Positions 1-6,981 of a stretch of DNA of 12,920 nucleotides are shown piece by piece. Under the pieces are notes generated by a model. The model was not told the origin of the DNA and searched no databases. It saw only the letters and a program-made list of their open reading frames with translations. Source of the stretch: Clostridia bacterium (GTDB lineage: Bacteria; Bacillota; Peptococcia; DRI-13; DTU073). A program made the translations under genes and the position numbers. The first letter of the stretch is position 1, and each line of letters begins with the position of its first letter. The stretch lies in NCBI GenBank assembly GCA_012842035.1, contig DUTO01000156.1, forward strand, positions 1-12,920, written 5' to 3'.

Positions 1-866
1 AATATTTGTCTTTACCTCCCCCCAGACGTGACCTTATCAGTAGAAAATACATGAAAATCCCTACTGTTATCGCTAACCGCGGTTGTCTGAATCAATGTAG
101 CTATTGTTCGATTAATAAACTTTGGGGAAAGAATAGTTTAACACGCCCTGTCAATGAGGTTATTCAGGAAATAAAAACACTTAATCCTAAAAGAATTATT
201 CTTCTGGATCCAAGTCCCACCTCCAACGAAGAATACGCAACTCAGTTTTTTCAAGCCTTAATTCCTTTAAACATAAAATGGTTCGGGCTAAGTACAATTG
301 ATATTGTAAAAAAACCGCACTTGTTTGACCTAATGGTTAAAAGTGGCTGTGAAGGAATACTGGCAGGCTTTGAAAGTATCAACAGTGCTAATCTTTTATC
401 AGTTGAGAAAAGAACAAATAAGGTTGCTGAATATAAATATGCCGTAAAACAGTTTCATCAAGCCAATATCCCCATCCTCGGTTGTTTTGTCGCAGGTTTT
501 GACCATGACACTAAAGAAAGTCTCCTGGATACTGTTGATTTTATTGAGGAAATCGGCATTGACCTTCCTCGCTTCTCTATTTTAACCCCTTTCCCCGGTA
601 CAGCATTGTTTGCTAACTACGAAAAAGAGAACAGAATCCTTACAAAAAACTGGGACCTCTATGATACCATGCATGTTGTTTTTGAACCTAAACACATGAG
701 CCCTACCGAATTGCAAAAAATATTTTTCGAGATATGGAAAAAGTCTTACACCACCAAAAAAATATTAAAACGATTGCGTAATACTAAAAAAGAAAAAATA
801 ATTAAACTTAGTGCTAATCTCGGCTTTAAGTATTACGCCTATAAACTCAGAAAAGCAGGTGATTAA
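1..866 (+). CDS. B12-type radical SAM enzyme, 5'-truncated by window edge
   Basis: This is the C-terminal part of a cobalamin-dependent-type radical SAM protein. The frame is open to the left edge (codon phase starts at base 3), and the TTG at 6 is not a believable start. The first visible residues match the linker between the B12-binding and radical SAM domains in the paralogue at 3118, so about 150 N-terminal residues are missing. Counted from base 6, the [4Fe-4S]-binding CX3CX2C motif is Cys27, Cys31 and Cys34 (RGCLNQCSYC). A later GFESI strand and the block IDLPRFSILTPFP are also seen in the 3118 protein. The basic C-terminal tail resembles the extension of B12-radical SAM enzymes of the HpnJ/HpnP/BchE type. 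Enzymes of this class use 5'-deoxyadenosyl radicals for methyl transfer or ring and chain rearrangement; the substrate here is unknown. It is the first visible gene of a six-gene operon, and the next gene begins one base after its stop. Class call is confident, reaction is not. Confidence 0.88.
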   Translation, partial: YLSLPPPRRDLISRKYMKIPTVIANRGCLNQCSYCSINKLWGKNSLTRPVNEVIQEIKTLNPKRIILLDPSPTSNEEYATQFFQALIPLNIKWFGLSTIDIVKKPHLFDLMVKSGCEGILAGFESINSANLLSVEKRTNKVAEYKYAVKQFHQANIPILGCFVAGFDHDTKESLLDTVDFIEEIGIDLPRFSILTPFPGTALFANYEKENRILTKNWDLYDTMHVVFEPKHMSPTELQKIFFEIWKKSYTTKKILKRLRNTKKEKIIKLSANLGFKYYAYKLRKAGD

Positions 867-867
867 A

Positions 868-1572
868 GTGAAACTACATGGTGAAATCATTAAAATAGAC
901 TCTTTAACTTCAGAAACCATTAATGCTATGTATGCTTTAATGGATGAGTTTTATGACCAGATGACTCCTTCTGCTTTTAAGAAAGATTTAAGCGAAAAAG
1001 ACTACAGTATTATGTTATATGATCAAAATAATGCTCTGAAGGGTTTTTCGACACAAAAAATGACGCAAGTTACAGTAGGGAAACAAGAAATATATGGTGT
1101 CTTTTCCGGAGATACCATTATCCATAAAGACTATTGGGGTAGTCTGACTCTTTTCAAAGTATTTGTGCAATATTTTTTTGCCTATGGAGAAAGTTATCCG
1201 GAGTTTTATTGGTTTCTCATCTCCAAAGGTTATAAAACCTATAAAATATTACCTGTTATTTTTAAAGAATTTTATCCCCGCGTAAATGTAGAAACACCGC
1301 CCTTTGCAAAATCGATTATGCATGCATTTGGAAAAACAAAATATCCCCATGAATATGATGAGACCAGCGGTGTAATTAAATATAAAACAGTAAAGGATAG
1401 GTTAAAAGATGGTGTTGCTGAAATTACAGAAAAACAACTTAAGAATAAAGACATTCAATATTTTTTAAGTATTAATCCGGGATATGACAAAGGGAACGAC
1501 TTAGTTTGCCTGACCAAACTTTGTGTTGATAATTTAAGACCAACTGCTAGAAGATTACTTTGGGGGAAGTGA
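868..1572 (+). CDS. Uncharacterised acyltransferase-like protein (234 aa)
   Basis: I do not recognise an assigned function. The protein has about 234 residues with no signal peptide or clear membrane segment. I chose the GTG at 868 because AGGTGAT (857-863) lies at normal spacing before it; an in-frame GTG at 811 would overlap the radical SAM gene by 56 bases and has no better ribosome site. Notable conserved-looking blocks are FSGDTIIHKDYWG (about residues 79-91), FYWFLISKGYKTYKILP (113-129) and FYPR (135-138). From memory of the family, these blocks occur in a family of bacterial hypothetical proteins that look like a divergent GNAT fold (a strand, then a helix after the DYWG block); this is inference, not proof. 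Its position between a radical SAM enzyme and a GH3 acyl-activating enzyme suggests an acyl- or aminoacyl-transfer step in the same pathway. Confidence 0.75.
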   Translation: MKLHGEIIKIDSLTSETINAMYALMDEFYDQMTPSAFKKDLSEKDYSIMLYDQNNALKGFSTQKMTQVTVGKQEIYGVFSGDTIIHKDYWGSLTLFKVFVQYFFAYGESYPEFYWFLISKGYKTYKILPVIFKEFYPRVNVETPPFAKSIMHAFGKTKYPHEYDETSGVIKYKTVKDRLKDGVAEITEKQLKNKDIQYFLSINPGYDKGNDLVCLTKLCVDNLRPTARRLLWGK

Positions 1573-1576
1573 TCAC

Positions 1577-3115
1577 TTGCCGGAACGAATTAAATGCTAC
1601 ATCATCAATTCTTTTAGCCGCTTGCTCTATAAAAACGAATATAAAAAATTTCTTAAGATTAAAGACCTTAAAAAACAACAGTCAGAAAAGCTTGGGGAGA
1701 TTCTAACAAAAAACAAAGCATGTGCCTATGGAAAAAAGTTCAATTTTCATAAAATAAAGAACATCACTGCATATCAAAATTTGGTTCCTTTAACCACCTA
1801 TGAAGACTATATCCCCTACATTGAAAAAATTAAAAATGGTGAGAAAAATATTTTAACGAGTGAAGCTGTTTTAATTCTGGAACCCACCAGTGGTTCTACC
1901 TCTGCTACTAAACTAATCCCCTATACAAAATCGCTCCAAATAGAATTTCAAAAAGGTCTAAAACCTTGGCTTTTTGACTTATATACACAAAATCGCGGAC
2001 TTAATTGGGGTAAAAGCTATTGGTCTATAACTCCCGCCATTATGCAAAAAAAATATACAAAAGGTGGTATCCCTATTGGTTTCGAAGAAGATAGTGATTA
2101 CTTGGGAGGCTGGGGAAAAAGGCTACTGAAACATATTATGGCTGTATCCGCGAAGGTGGCCCAAGAAAAAAACATTGCTGCTTTTTATGACAAGACAGCC
2201 CTAGCCCTGTTAAAATGCAAAAATCTAACCTTTATCTCCATCTGGAATCCTACTCTTTTAATTTTAATCCTTGACCATATAGAAAAAAACTCGGCAAGAC
2301 TTCTCTCTGAATTACCCCACAAACGACGGTCAGAGGTGGAAAAGTTTATACAAGATAAAACCTATCATAAATTGTGGCCACATTTAAAAGTCATCAGCTG
2401 TTGGGGTGATGCCCAGGCTCATCTTTATGCCGAAAAGTTAAAAATGCTATTTCCCCATGTTTATCTTCAACCGAAGGGGTTATTGGCCACTGAAGGGTTT
2501 ATCTCCTTACCTTTTACCAATGAAAAAGGAGCTAGGCTTAGTATAAACTCTCATTTTTTTGAATTTATCTCCACCCGAGATAACAAAATATATCTTGCCC
2601 ATGAACTGACCAAAGGTGAAGAATATGAAGTGGTAATCACCACCTCCGGTGGTTTATATCGCTATAAATTAAATGACCTCATTAAGGTTATAGGCTTTCA
2701 AGGAATTTTTCCACTATTAAAATTTAAGGGTAAGCGCGATAAGGTTTGTGATTTATTTGGGGAAAAGTTACATGAAAATTTTCTTAAAAACACGATGGAT
2801 CACTTAGGGGTAAAGGATAGCTTCTATATGTTTGCTCCTGAGCAAAATAGATATGTTCTCTATATTCAAACTGAGCAAATCCCTCAGAATGTTGATCAAG
2901 CATTACGGGGAAATTTTCATTATGACTATTGCCGAAAATTAGGACAGCTCCAAGCAGTGAAAATCTTTAAATTAACCGGTGACCCTTTGCGAGAATATAT
3001 CCATGAATGTGTCCAACGTGGTCAAAAACTAGGTGATATTAAACCAACCGTTTTACATTTAGAAAGCGGTTGGGATGAAGTATTTAAAGGAAACTATATT
3101 GTGGAAGGAGCTTAG
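1577..3115 (+). CDS. GH3-family acyl-adenylating / amide synthetase
   Basis: This 512-residue protein is a bacterial member of the GH3 family, known in plants for joining amino acids to jasmonate or auxin. GH3 enzymes activate a carboxylate with ATP to an acyl-adenylate, then transfer it to an amine; the family belongs to the ANL adenylating superfamily. Visible motifs are the phosphate-binding loop TSGSTSATK (about residues 104-112), the second motif ATEGF (304-308), and YRYKLNDLIKV (361-371), which corresponds to the nucleotide-ribose-binding YRxxxGD motif with Asn in place of the usual Gly. FKGKRDKVCDLFGEKLHE (383-400) starts the C-terminal domain. Length is typical. The start is TTG at 1577, preceded by GGGGGAAG at about 1562-1569. 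It begins 5 bases after the previous stop and ends 2 bases before the next start. The old label 'auxin-responsive promoter protein' is misleading. Substrate is unknown. Confidence 0.9.
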   Translation: MPERIKCYIINSFSRLLYKNEYKKFLKIKDLKKQQSEKLGEILTKNKACAYGKKFNFHKIKNITAYQNLVPLTTYEDYIPYIEKIKNGEKNILTSEAVLILEPTSGSTSATKLIPYTKSLQIEFQKGLKPWLFDLYTQNRGLNWGKSYWSITPAIMQKKYTKGGIPIGFEEDSDYLGGWGKRLLKHIMAVSAKVAQEKNIAAFYDKTALALLKCKNLTFISIWNPTLLILILDHIEKNSARLLSELPHKRRSEVEKFIQDKTYHKLWPHLKVISCWGDAQAHLYAEKLKMLFPHVYLQPKGLLATEGFISLPFTNEKGARLSINSHFFEFISTRDNKIYLAHELTKGEEYEVVITTSGGLYRYKLNDLIKVIGFQGIFPLLKFKGKRDKVCDLFGEKLHENFLKNTMDHLGVKDSFYMFAPEQNRYVLYIQTEQIPQNVDQALRGNFHYDYCRKLGQLQAVKIFKLTGDPLREYIHECVQRGQKLGDIKPTVLHLESGWDEVFKGNYIVEGA

Positions 3116-3117
3116 CG

Positions 3118-4464
3118 ATGAAAATAGCTTTTTTAGCTCCGGCAGGAGCTATGCACAGGTATGACGGGAGCTTTGGCAAAGCACTTCATTATGCCCCACT
3201 GACTCTTACCACTTTGGCAGCCTTAGTTCCGGAAGAACTTAATGCCGAAATAGCCATCTATGACGAAACAGCAGGGAAAATACCGCTCAATTTAGATGCA
3301 GAGCTCGTCTGTATTACTTGTATTACTGGTACAGCAACGCGTTGCTATGCCTATGCCGATTATTTTCGTAGTTTAGGAAAAACTGTCGTTTTGGGTGGAG
3401 TACATCCCACCATGTTGCCCGATGAAGCGGCTTTACACGCTGATGTAGTAATGACCGGCTTTACCGAGCAAACATTTCCCCAGATGTTATTTGATTATTT
3501 AAATCATAATTTAAAACCAAGGTATGAGCAAAACCACGACTTTACCATCGTCGGCAGACCTACGCCAAAAAGAGAACTCTTAAACAAAAAAAGATATGTT
3601 ACCCTCAATACCTTGGAAGCTGTCCGGGGTTGTTCTTTACCCTGCACTTTTTGTGCTTACCCGGCCGCTTTTGGTAGAACAGTACATAAACGTCCCGTCA
3701 AAGAGGTGATCGCCGAAATTGAAGCTCTCAATTCCAAAGAGGTTTTATTTCCGGATGTCAATTTAATCACCGATAAAGCTTATGCTCTAGAGCTTTTTAC
3801 CGCGATGATTCCTCTAAAAAAAATGTGGTTTGGCTTAGCCACCTCCTCAATCGGTATAGATGATGAATTGCTTAAAGTTTTTGAAAAAAGCGGCTGTAAA
3901 GGACTCTTGATTGGTTTTGAGTCCATTAAACAGTCCTCGCAAAGTTTTGTTCGTAAAGGTGTAAATAAAGTCTTGGAATATGAGGAACTGATGAAAAAAC
4001 TTCATGATGCGGGAATTATTGTGCAAGGCTGTTTCGCTTTTGGGGGTGATGATGAAGATACATCGGTATTTGAAAAAACGGTGGAAATGGTAATCAAAAC
4101 AAAAATAGATTTACCGCGCTATTCCATCTTAACACCTTTCCCGAAAACACAGCTCTATGCCCAACTGGAAGAGCAAGGCAGAATTACAGAACGCGACTGG
4201 GCCATGTATGACGTTGAACATTGTGTTTTTAAACCCTTAAAAATGACGAAAGAGGAATTAGAAGAAGGCATTACTTGGGCCTGGCGGGAAACCTATACTT
4301 ACCGTTCAATTTTTCAGAGATTGGCCCCATTTAGAAATATTCCCTTTATCTCCTTACTTCTGAATATCGGTGGATACAGAGGTTATGCTAATAAATTTTC
4401 CATTTTCACCAGAGAAGTGATGACCGATAACAGTGATATTCCGAAGGTGGAAACAGCAACATGA
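3118..4464 (+). CDS. B12-binding domain radical SAM enzyme
   Basis: A 448-residue protein with two recognisable domains. Residues 1 to about 140 form a Rossmann-like cobalamin-binding-type domain; the stretch VLGGVHPTMLPDEA (about 91-104) followed by a DVVMTGFTE strand is typical. The B12-coordinating DxHxxG histidine motif is not evident, as in many members of this class. Residues about 160-370 form the radical SAM barrel with the CX3CX2C cluster motif Cys172, Cys176, Cys179 (RGCSLPCTFC), followed by a GFESI block and IDLPRYSILTPFP. The C-terminal region (about 380-430) resembles the extension of HpnJ/HpnP-like enzymes. The ATG at 3118 follows a good GGAAGGAG site that overlaps the end of the GH3 gene. 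It is a clear paralogue of the truncated enzyme at the window start, with many shared blocks. Likely a methylase or rearrangement enzyme in the same pathway; the actual reaction is unknown. Confidence 0.9.
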   Translation: MKIAFLAPAGAMHRYDGSFGKALHYAPLTLTTLAALVPEELNAEIAIYDETAGKIPLNLDAELVCITCITGTATRCYAYADYFRSLGKTVVLGGVHPTMLPDEAALHADVVMTGFTEQTFPQMLFDYLNHNLKPRYEQNHDFTIVGRPTPKRELLNKKRYVTLNTLEAVRGCSLPCTFCAYPAAFGRTVHKRPVKEVIAEIEALNSKEVLFPDVNLITDKAYALELFTAMIPLKKMWFGLATSSIGIDDELLKVFEKSGCKGLLIGFESIKQSSQSFVRKGVNKVLEYEELMKKLHDAGIIVQGCFAFGGDDEDTSVFEKTVEMVIKTKIDLPRYSILTPFPKTQLYAQLEEQGRITERDWAMYDVEHCVFKPLKMTKEELEEGITWAWRETYTYRSIFQRLAPFRNIPFISLLLNIGGYRGYANKFSIFTREVMTDNSDIPKVETAT

Positions 4465-5792
4465 AAATTACCTTTATTTTACCGGCAATCGGCAAAAAAC
4501 CGGGGGAAAAATATATCGGCACATGGAAAATGGAACCCTTAACCATCGCTGTTTTGAAATCTCTTACCCCCCCTGATATTGAAACTGAATTCTATGACGA
4601 TCGAATTGAATGTATTAATTATGATACTAAAACGAACCTGGTTGTCATTACCGTAGAAACTTATACGGCCCAAAGAAGTTACCGGATAGCTGATCAGTTT
4701 CGCCAACGCGGCATACCGGTTATTATGGGCGGATACCATGTCACCCTTTTACCAGAAGAGGCTCGCCAATATGCGGACAGTATTATCACCGGTAACGCCG
4801 AAGCTGTCTGGAAAACAATGCTACAAGACTTCCAAAATCAGAAGCTAAAAAAGGTCTATCACGGTACTGTAGAATATAGTGATGTTCCCCCAGATAAAAG
4901 TATTTTTGCCGGAAAAAAATATTTGCCCATTTCTCTGGTGGAAACCGGCAGAGGATGCTGTCATAGCTGTGAATTTTGTGCCATCTCCACCTATTATCAC
5001 TGTAAATATTACCGACGCGAACATCAAAATATTATTCGAGATATACAGAACAGTACACATAACTTTTATTTTTTAGTTGATGATAACTTAATCGCTGATC
5101 TTAATAATGCCAAAACATTATTACAAAAAATTGAGCCTTTAAAAATCAAATGGGCCGGGCAAGGCACTCTAGCCATGGCTAAGGATAAAGAGTTATTAAA
5201 ATTAATGAAAAAAAGCGGCTGTGAATTGATTTTAATCGGTTTTGAATCATTAGAAGAGGAAAGCCTTAAACAGATGAATAAATCCTTTAATGCCGCCCTG
5301 GGTGAAAGAGACGAACTCGTCCAACGAATTCACGATGCCGGGATAGGCATCTATGCCACTTTTGTCTTTGGCTATGACGGCGATACATATCAAACCTTTG
5401 CAGACACCTTGGATTTTGCGAAAAAACATAATTTTTATACCGCGGCTTTTAATCACCTTTTACCTCATCCGGGAACCAGATTATATCAGAGATTAAAAGA
5501 AGAAAAACGTTTAATTTATGATCAATGGTGGTTAGATGAACACTATATTTACGGCGATATTGCTTTTCAACCGAAAAATATGTCCGCTGCTGAATTAAGC
5601 CAGCTTTGCCGACAAGCGCGCAAGGAATTTGCCAATTTTTCCACTGTGGTTAAACGGGGGCTTTACAGTATAAAAAGGTCTAGTCCCTTGATGTGGCTGC
5701 TTTTTTGGTCTATGAATTTACGGCTGGGCAAAGAGGTTGACGAAAAGATGAAGATACCGCTAGGGAGGAATTTAGATGAACTGCCGAAATAA
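4461..5792 (+). CDS. Second full-length B12-binding domain radical SAM enzyme
   Basis: A 443-residue protein with the same domain order: an N-terminal cobalamin-binding-type domain (to about residue 140, with VIMGGYHVTLLPEEA near 87-101) and a radical SAM barrel with CX3CX2C at Cys166, Cys170 and Cys173. An extra cysteine directly follows the first (RGCCHSCEFC). A GFESL block follows in the barrel. Where the other two enzymes read IDLPR[FY]SILTPFP, this one has FNHLLPHPGT, so it is a more distant subgroup and probably acts on a different substrate or position. Its ATG overlaps the stop of the preceding gene by 4 bases (ATGA), which points to coupled translation. The last 17 bases overlap the next gene. 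Class is clear; substrate is not. Confidence 0.9.
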   Translation: MKITFILPAIGKKPGEKYIGTWKMEPLTIAVLKSLTPPDIETEFYDDRIECINYDTKTNLVVITVETYTAQRSYRIADQFRQRGIPVIMGGYHVTLLPEEARQYADSIITGNAEAVWKTMLQDFQNQKLKKVYHGTVEYSDVPPDKSIFAGKKYLPISLVETGRGCCHSCEFCAISTYYHCKYYRREHQNIIRDIQNSTHNFYFLVDDNLIADLNNAKTLLQKIEPLKIKWAGQGTLAMAKDKELLKLMKKSGCELILIGFESLEEESLKQMNKSFNAALGERDELVQRIHDAGIGIYATFVFGYDGDTYQTFADTLDFAKKHNFYTAAFNHLLPHPGTRLYQRLKEEKRLIYDQWWLDEHYIYGDIAFQPKNMSAAELSQLCRQARKEFANFSTVVKRGLYSIKRSSPLMWLLFWSMNLRLGKEVDEKMKIPLGRNLDELPK

Positions 5793-6837
5793 ACGTTACA
5801 TAATTGACCTGGCTTCTCCCTCTGAAGCAAAGGAAATATTGAAAATTTATGAAAGTGGAGATTTTACGGGAAAGATCTCGGTTCTCTATACACGGCGCCC
5901 TGACCCGATAAAATCACTGAGGCAAGAGGGGGAAAAAGTCGTCATCCCTATCTTAAAAGATCAAACAAACGGTAAAATCTGTGGAATGGGCTGTTGTGTA
6001 ATACGTAAAGCCTATCTTAACGGGGAAATAAAAAATACCGGCTATTTAACAGGGTTGAAAATTTTGCCGGAATATCGCAAGAAGCTCCTTCCTATTACCG
6101 ATGTCTATAATTTCTTATATGAGCAAACAAAAAACGAGGTAGATATATACTATACCACGATTCTCAAAGAGAATATGGCTGTACAAAAGATGCTGGAAAA
6201 AAAGCGTAAGAATATGCCTGAGTATCTCTACCAAGGTGATTATACGGTTTTTTGCTTTAGAACAGGCCGGAAAGTTTTTAAAACCAATAATTATCTTTTA
6301 CAGAGAGGTCAACGTGAAGGACTTCTGCAATTTTTTAAAAAACAAGAAAAACAATATCAATTTTCGCCACAGATAACTACAATGTACAAAAACTTTAAGC
6401 AAGATGTTTTCACGCTTAGTGACCCCCAAGGTAATATCCTAGCCGCTTGTTTAGTTTGGAATCAACAAGACTACAAACAGTATCTTATCACGGAATACAA
6501 GGGAATTTACAAAATATTGCAGAGAATGCCCACAAAATTATGGGGGTATCCACCTTTACCTAAAAAAAACGCACCGGCAAATTATGCCTGTGTTTCAACG
6601 CTTTATGTTAAGAACGATGACCCTAATTTGGCCCGGTATTTTATAGAAAAAGTAGCAGAATACTCCCGGCAATATGATTTTTTAATGTTGGGTCTTTTTG
6701 AAAGTCACCCCCTGAAAACTATTTTTAAGCAGATTAAGCATCTAAAATATCAAAGTAGATTATATCTGGTGAGTTGGGATAATAAACAATATAACCTTAA
6801 TCATAGACCCATAAATCTCGAGGTCAGTTTATTGTGA
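5776..6837 (+). CDS. GNAT-like N-acyltransferase (353 aa)
   Basis: The last gene of the operon starts inside the end of the radical SAM gene, with a strong GGGAGGA site at about 5762-5768 before the ATG at 5776. The N-terminal half (about 1-165) looks like a GCN5-related acyltransferase. TGYLTGLKILPEYRKK (about 88-103) sits where the family has the strand and the acyl-CoA pyrophosphate-binding loop, although the usual Q/RxxGxG/A glycines are degraded. IYYTTILKEN (124-133) is followed by a helix in which residues like the common ENxxAxxxLE pattern can be seen (KENMAVQKMLE). The C-terminal half (about 190-340) may be a second, weaker GNAT-like domain, giving the double length; this is inference. 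No signal peptide or membrane segment. It probably transfers an acyl group to an amine in the pathway encoded by the operon, but enzyme activity is not certain because of the altered loop. Confidence 0.75.
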   Translation: MNCRNKRYIIDLASPSEAKEILKIYESGDFTGKISVLYTRRPDPIKSLRQEGEKVVIPILKDQTNGKICGMGCCVIRKAYLNGEIKNTGYLTGLKILPEYRKKLLPITDVYNFLYEQTKNEVDIYYTTILKENMAVQKMLEKKRKNMPEYLYQGDYTVFCFRTGRKVFKTNNYLLQRGQREGLLQFFKKQEKQYQFSPQITTMYKNFKQDVFTLSDPQGNILAACLVWNQQDYKQYLITEYKGIYKILQRMPTKLWGYPPLPKKNAPANYACVSTLYVKNDDPNLARYFIEKVAEYSRQYDFLMLGLFESHPLKTIFKQIKHLKYQSRLYLVSWDNKQYNLNHRPINLEVSLL

Positions 6838-6865
6838 ATTATTAATTTAAAATTACTTGCTTACC

Positions 6866-6902
6866 AAAAAACAGAGTAACAATTTTGTTACTCTGTTTTT
6901 TT
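6866..6902 (+). terminator. Rho-independent terminator of the radical SAM/GH3 operon
   Basis: A perfect inverted repeat: ACAGAGTAAC (6871-6880) pairs with GTTACTCTGT (6887-6896) around the six-base loop AATTTT, followed by a run of seven T (6896-6902). An A-run before the left arm also makes it look active on the opposite strand, but there is no minus-strand gene here that needs it. It starts 28 bases after the stop of the GNAT-like gene. Confidence 0.92.
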
Positions 6903-6930
6903 CTGTCATAATTTCCAACACCATTGACTA

Positions 6931-6936
6931 TATAAT
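6931..6936 (+). promoter_or_regulatory. Possible -10 box for the substrate-binding lipoprotein gene
   Basis: A perfect TATAAT lies 46 bases before the chosen start of the lipoprotein gene and just after a terminator, where a promoter is expected. No good -35 box sits 16-18 bases upstream (the bases there are AT-rich, about 6907-6914). The TTGACT at 6924-6929 is too close to pair with it. Weak assignment. Confidence 0.35.
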
Positions 6937-6981
6937 GAATAAACTCAAAGTTCAGTTAGCGAAAGCAGAGGTGTGGTTGCC

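Noticed and set aside
6..8. TTG as the true start of the first radical SAM gene
   Set aside because: The frame is open further left and the protein would lack the N-terminal domain present in its paralogue; the gene is cut by the window edge.
811..867. Longer N-terminus for the 234-aa protein from GTG at 811
   Set aside because: It would overlap the upstream coding region by 56 bases, and the GTG at 868 has the better-placed AGGTGAT site.
1..6837. Radical SAM genes as bacteriochlorophyll (BchE) or hopanoid (HpnJ/HpnP) biosynthesis
   Set aside because: The class resemblance is general; no squalene-hopene cyclase, chlorophyll or other hpn/bch genes are present in the window.
6924..6936. TTGACT and TATAAT as a -35/-10 pair
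   Set aside because: Only one base separates them, so they cannot form one promoter; only TATAAT was kept, at low confidence.
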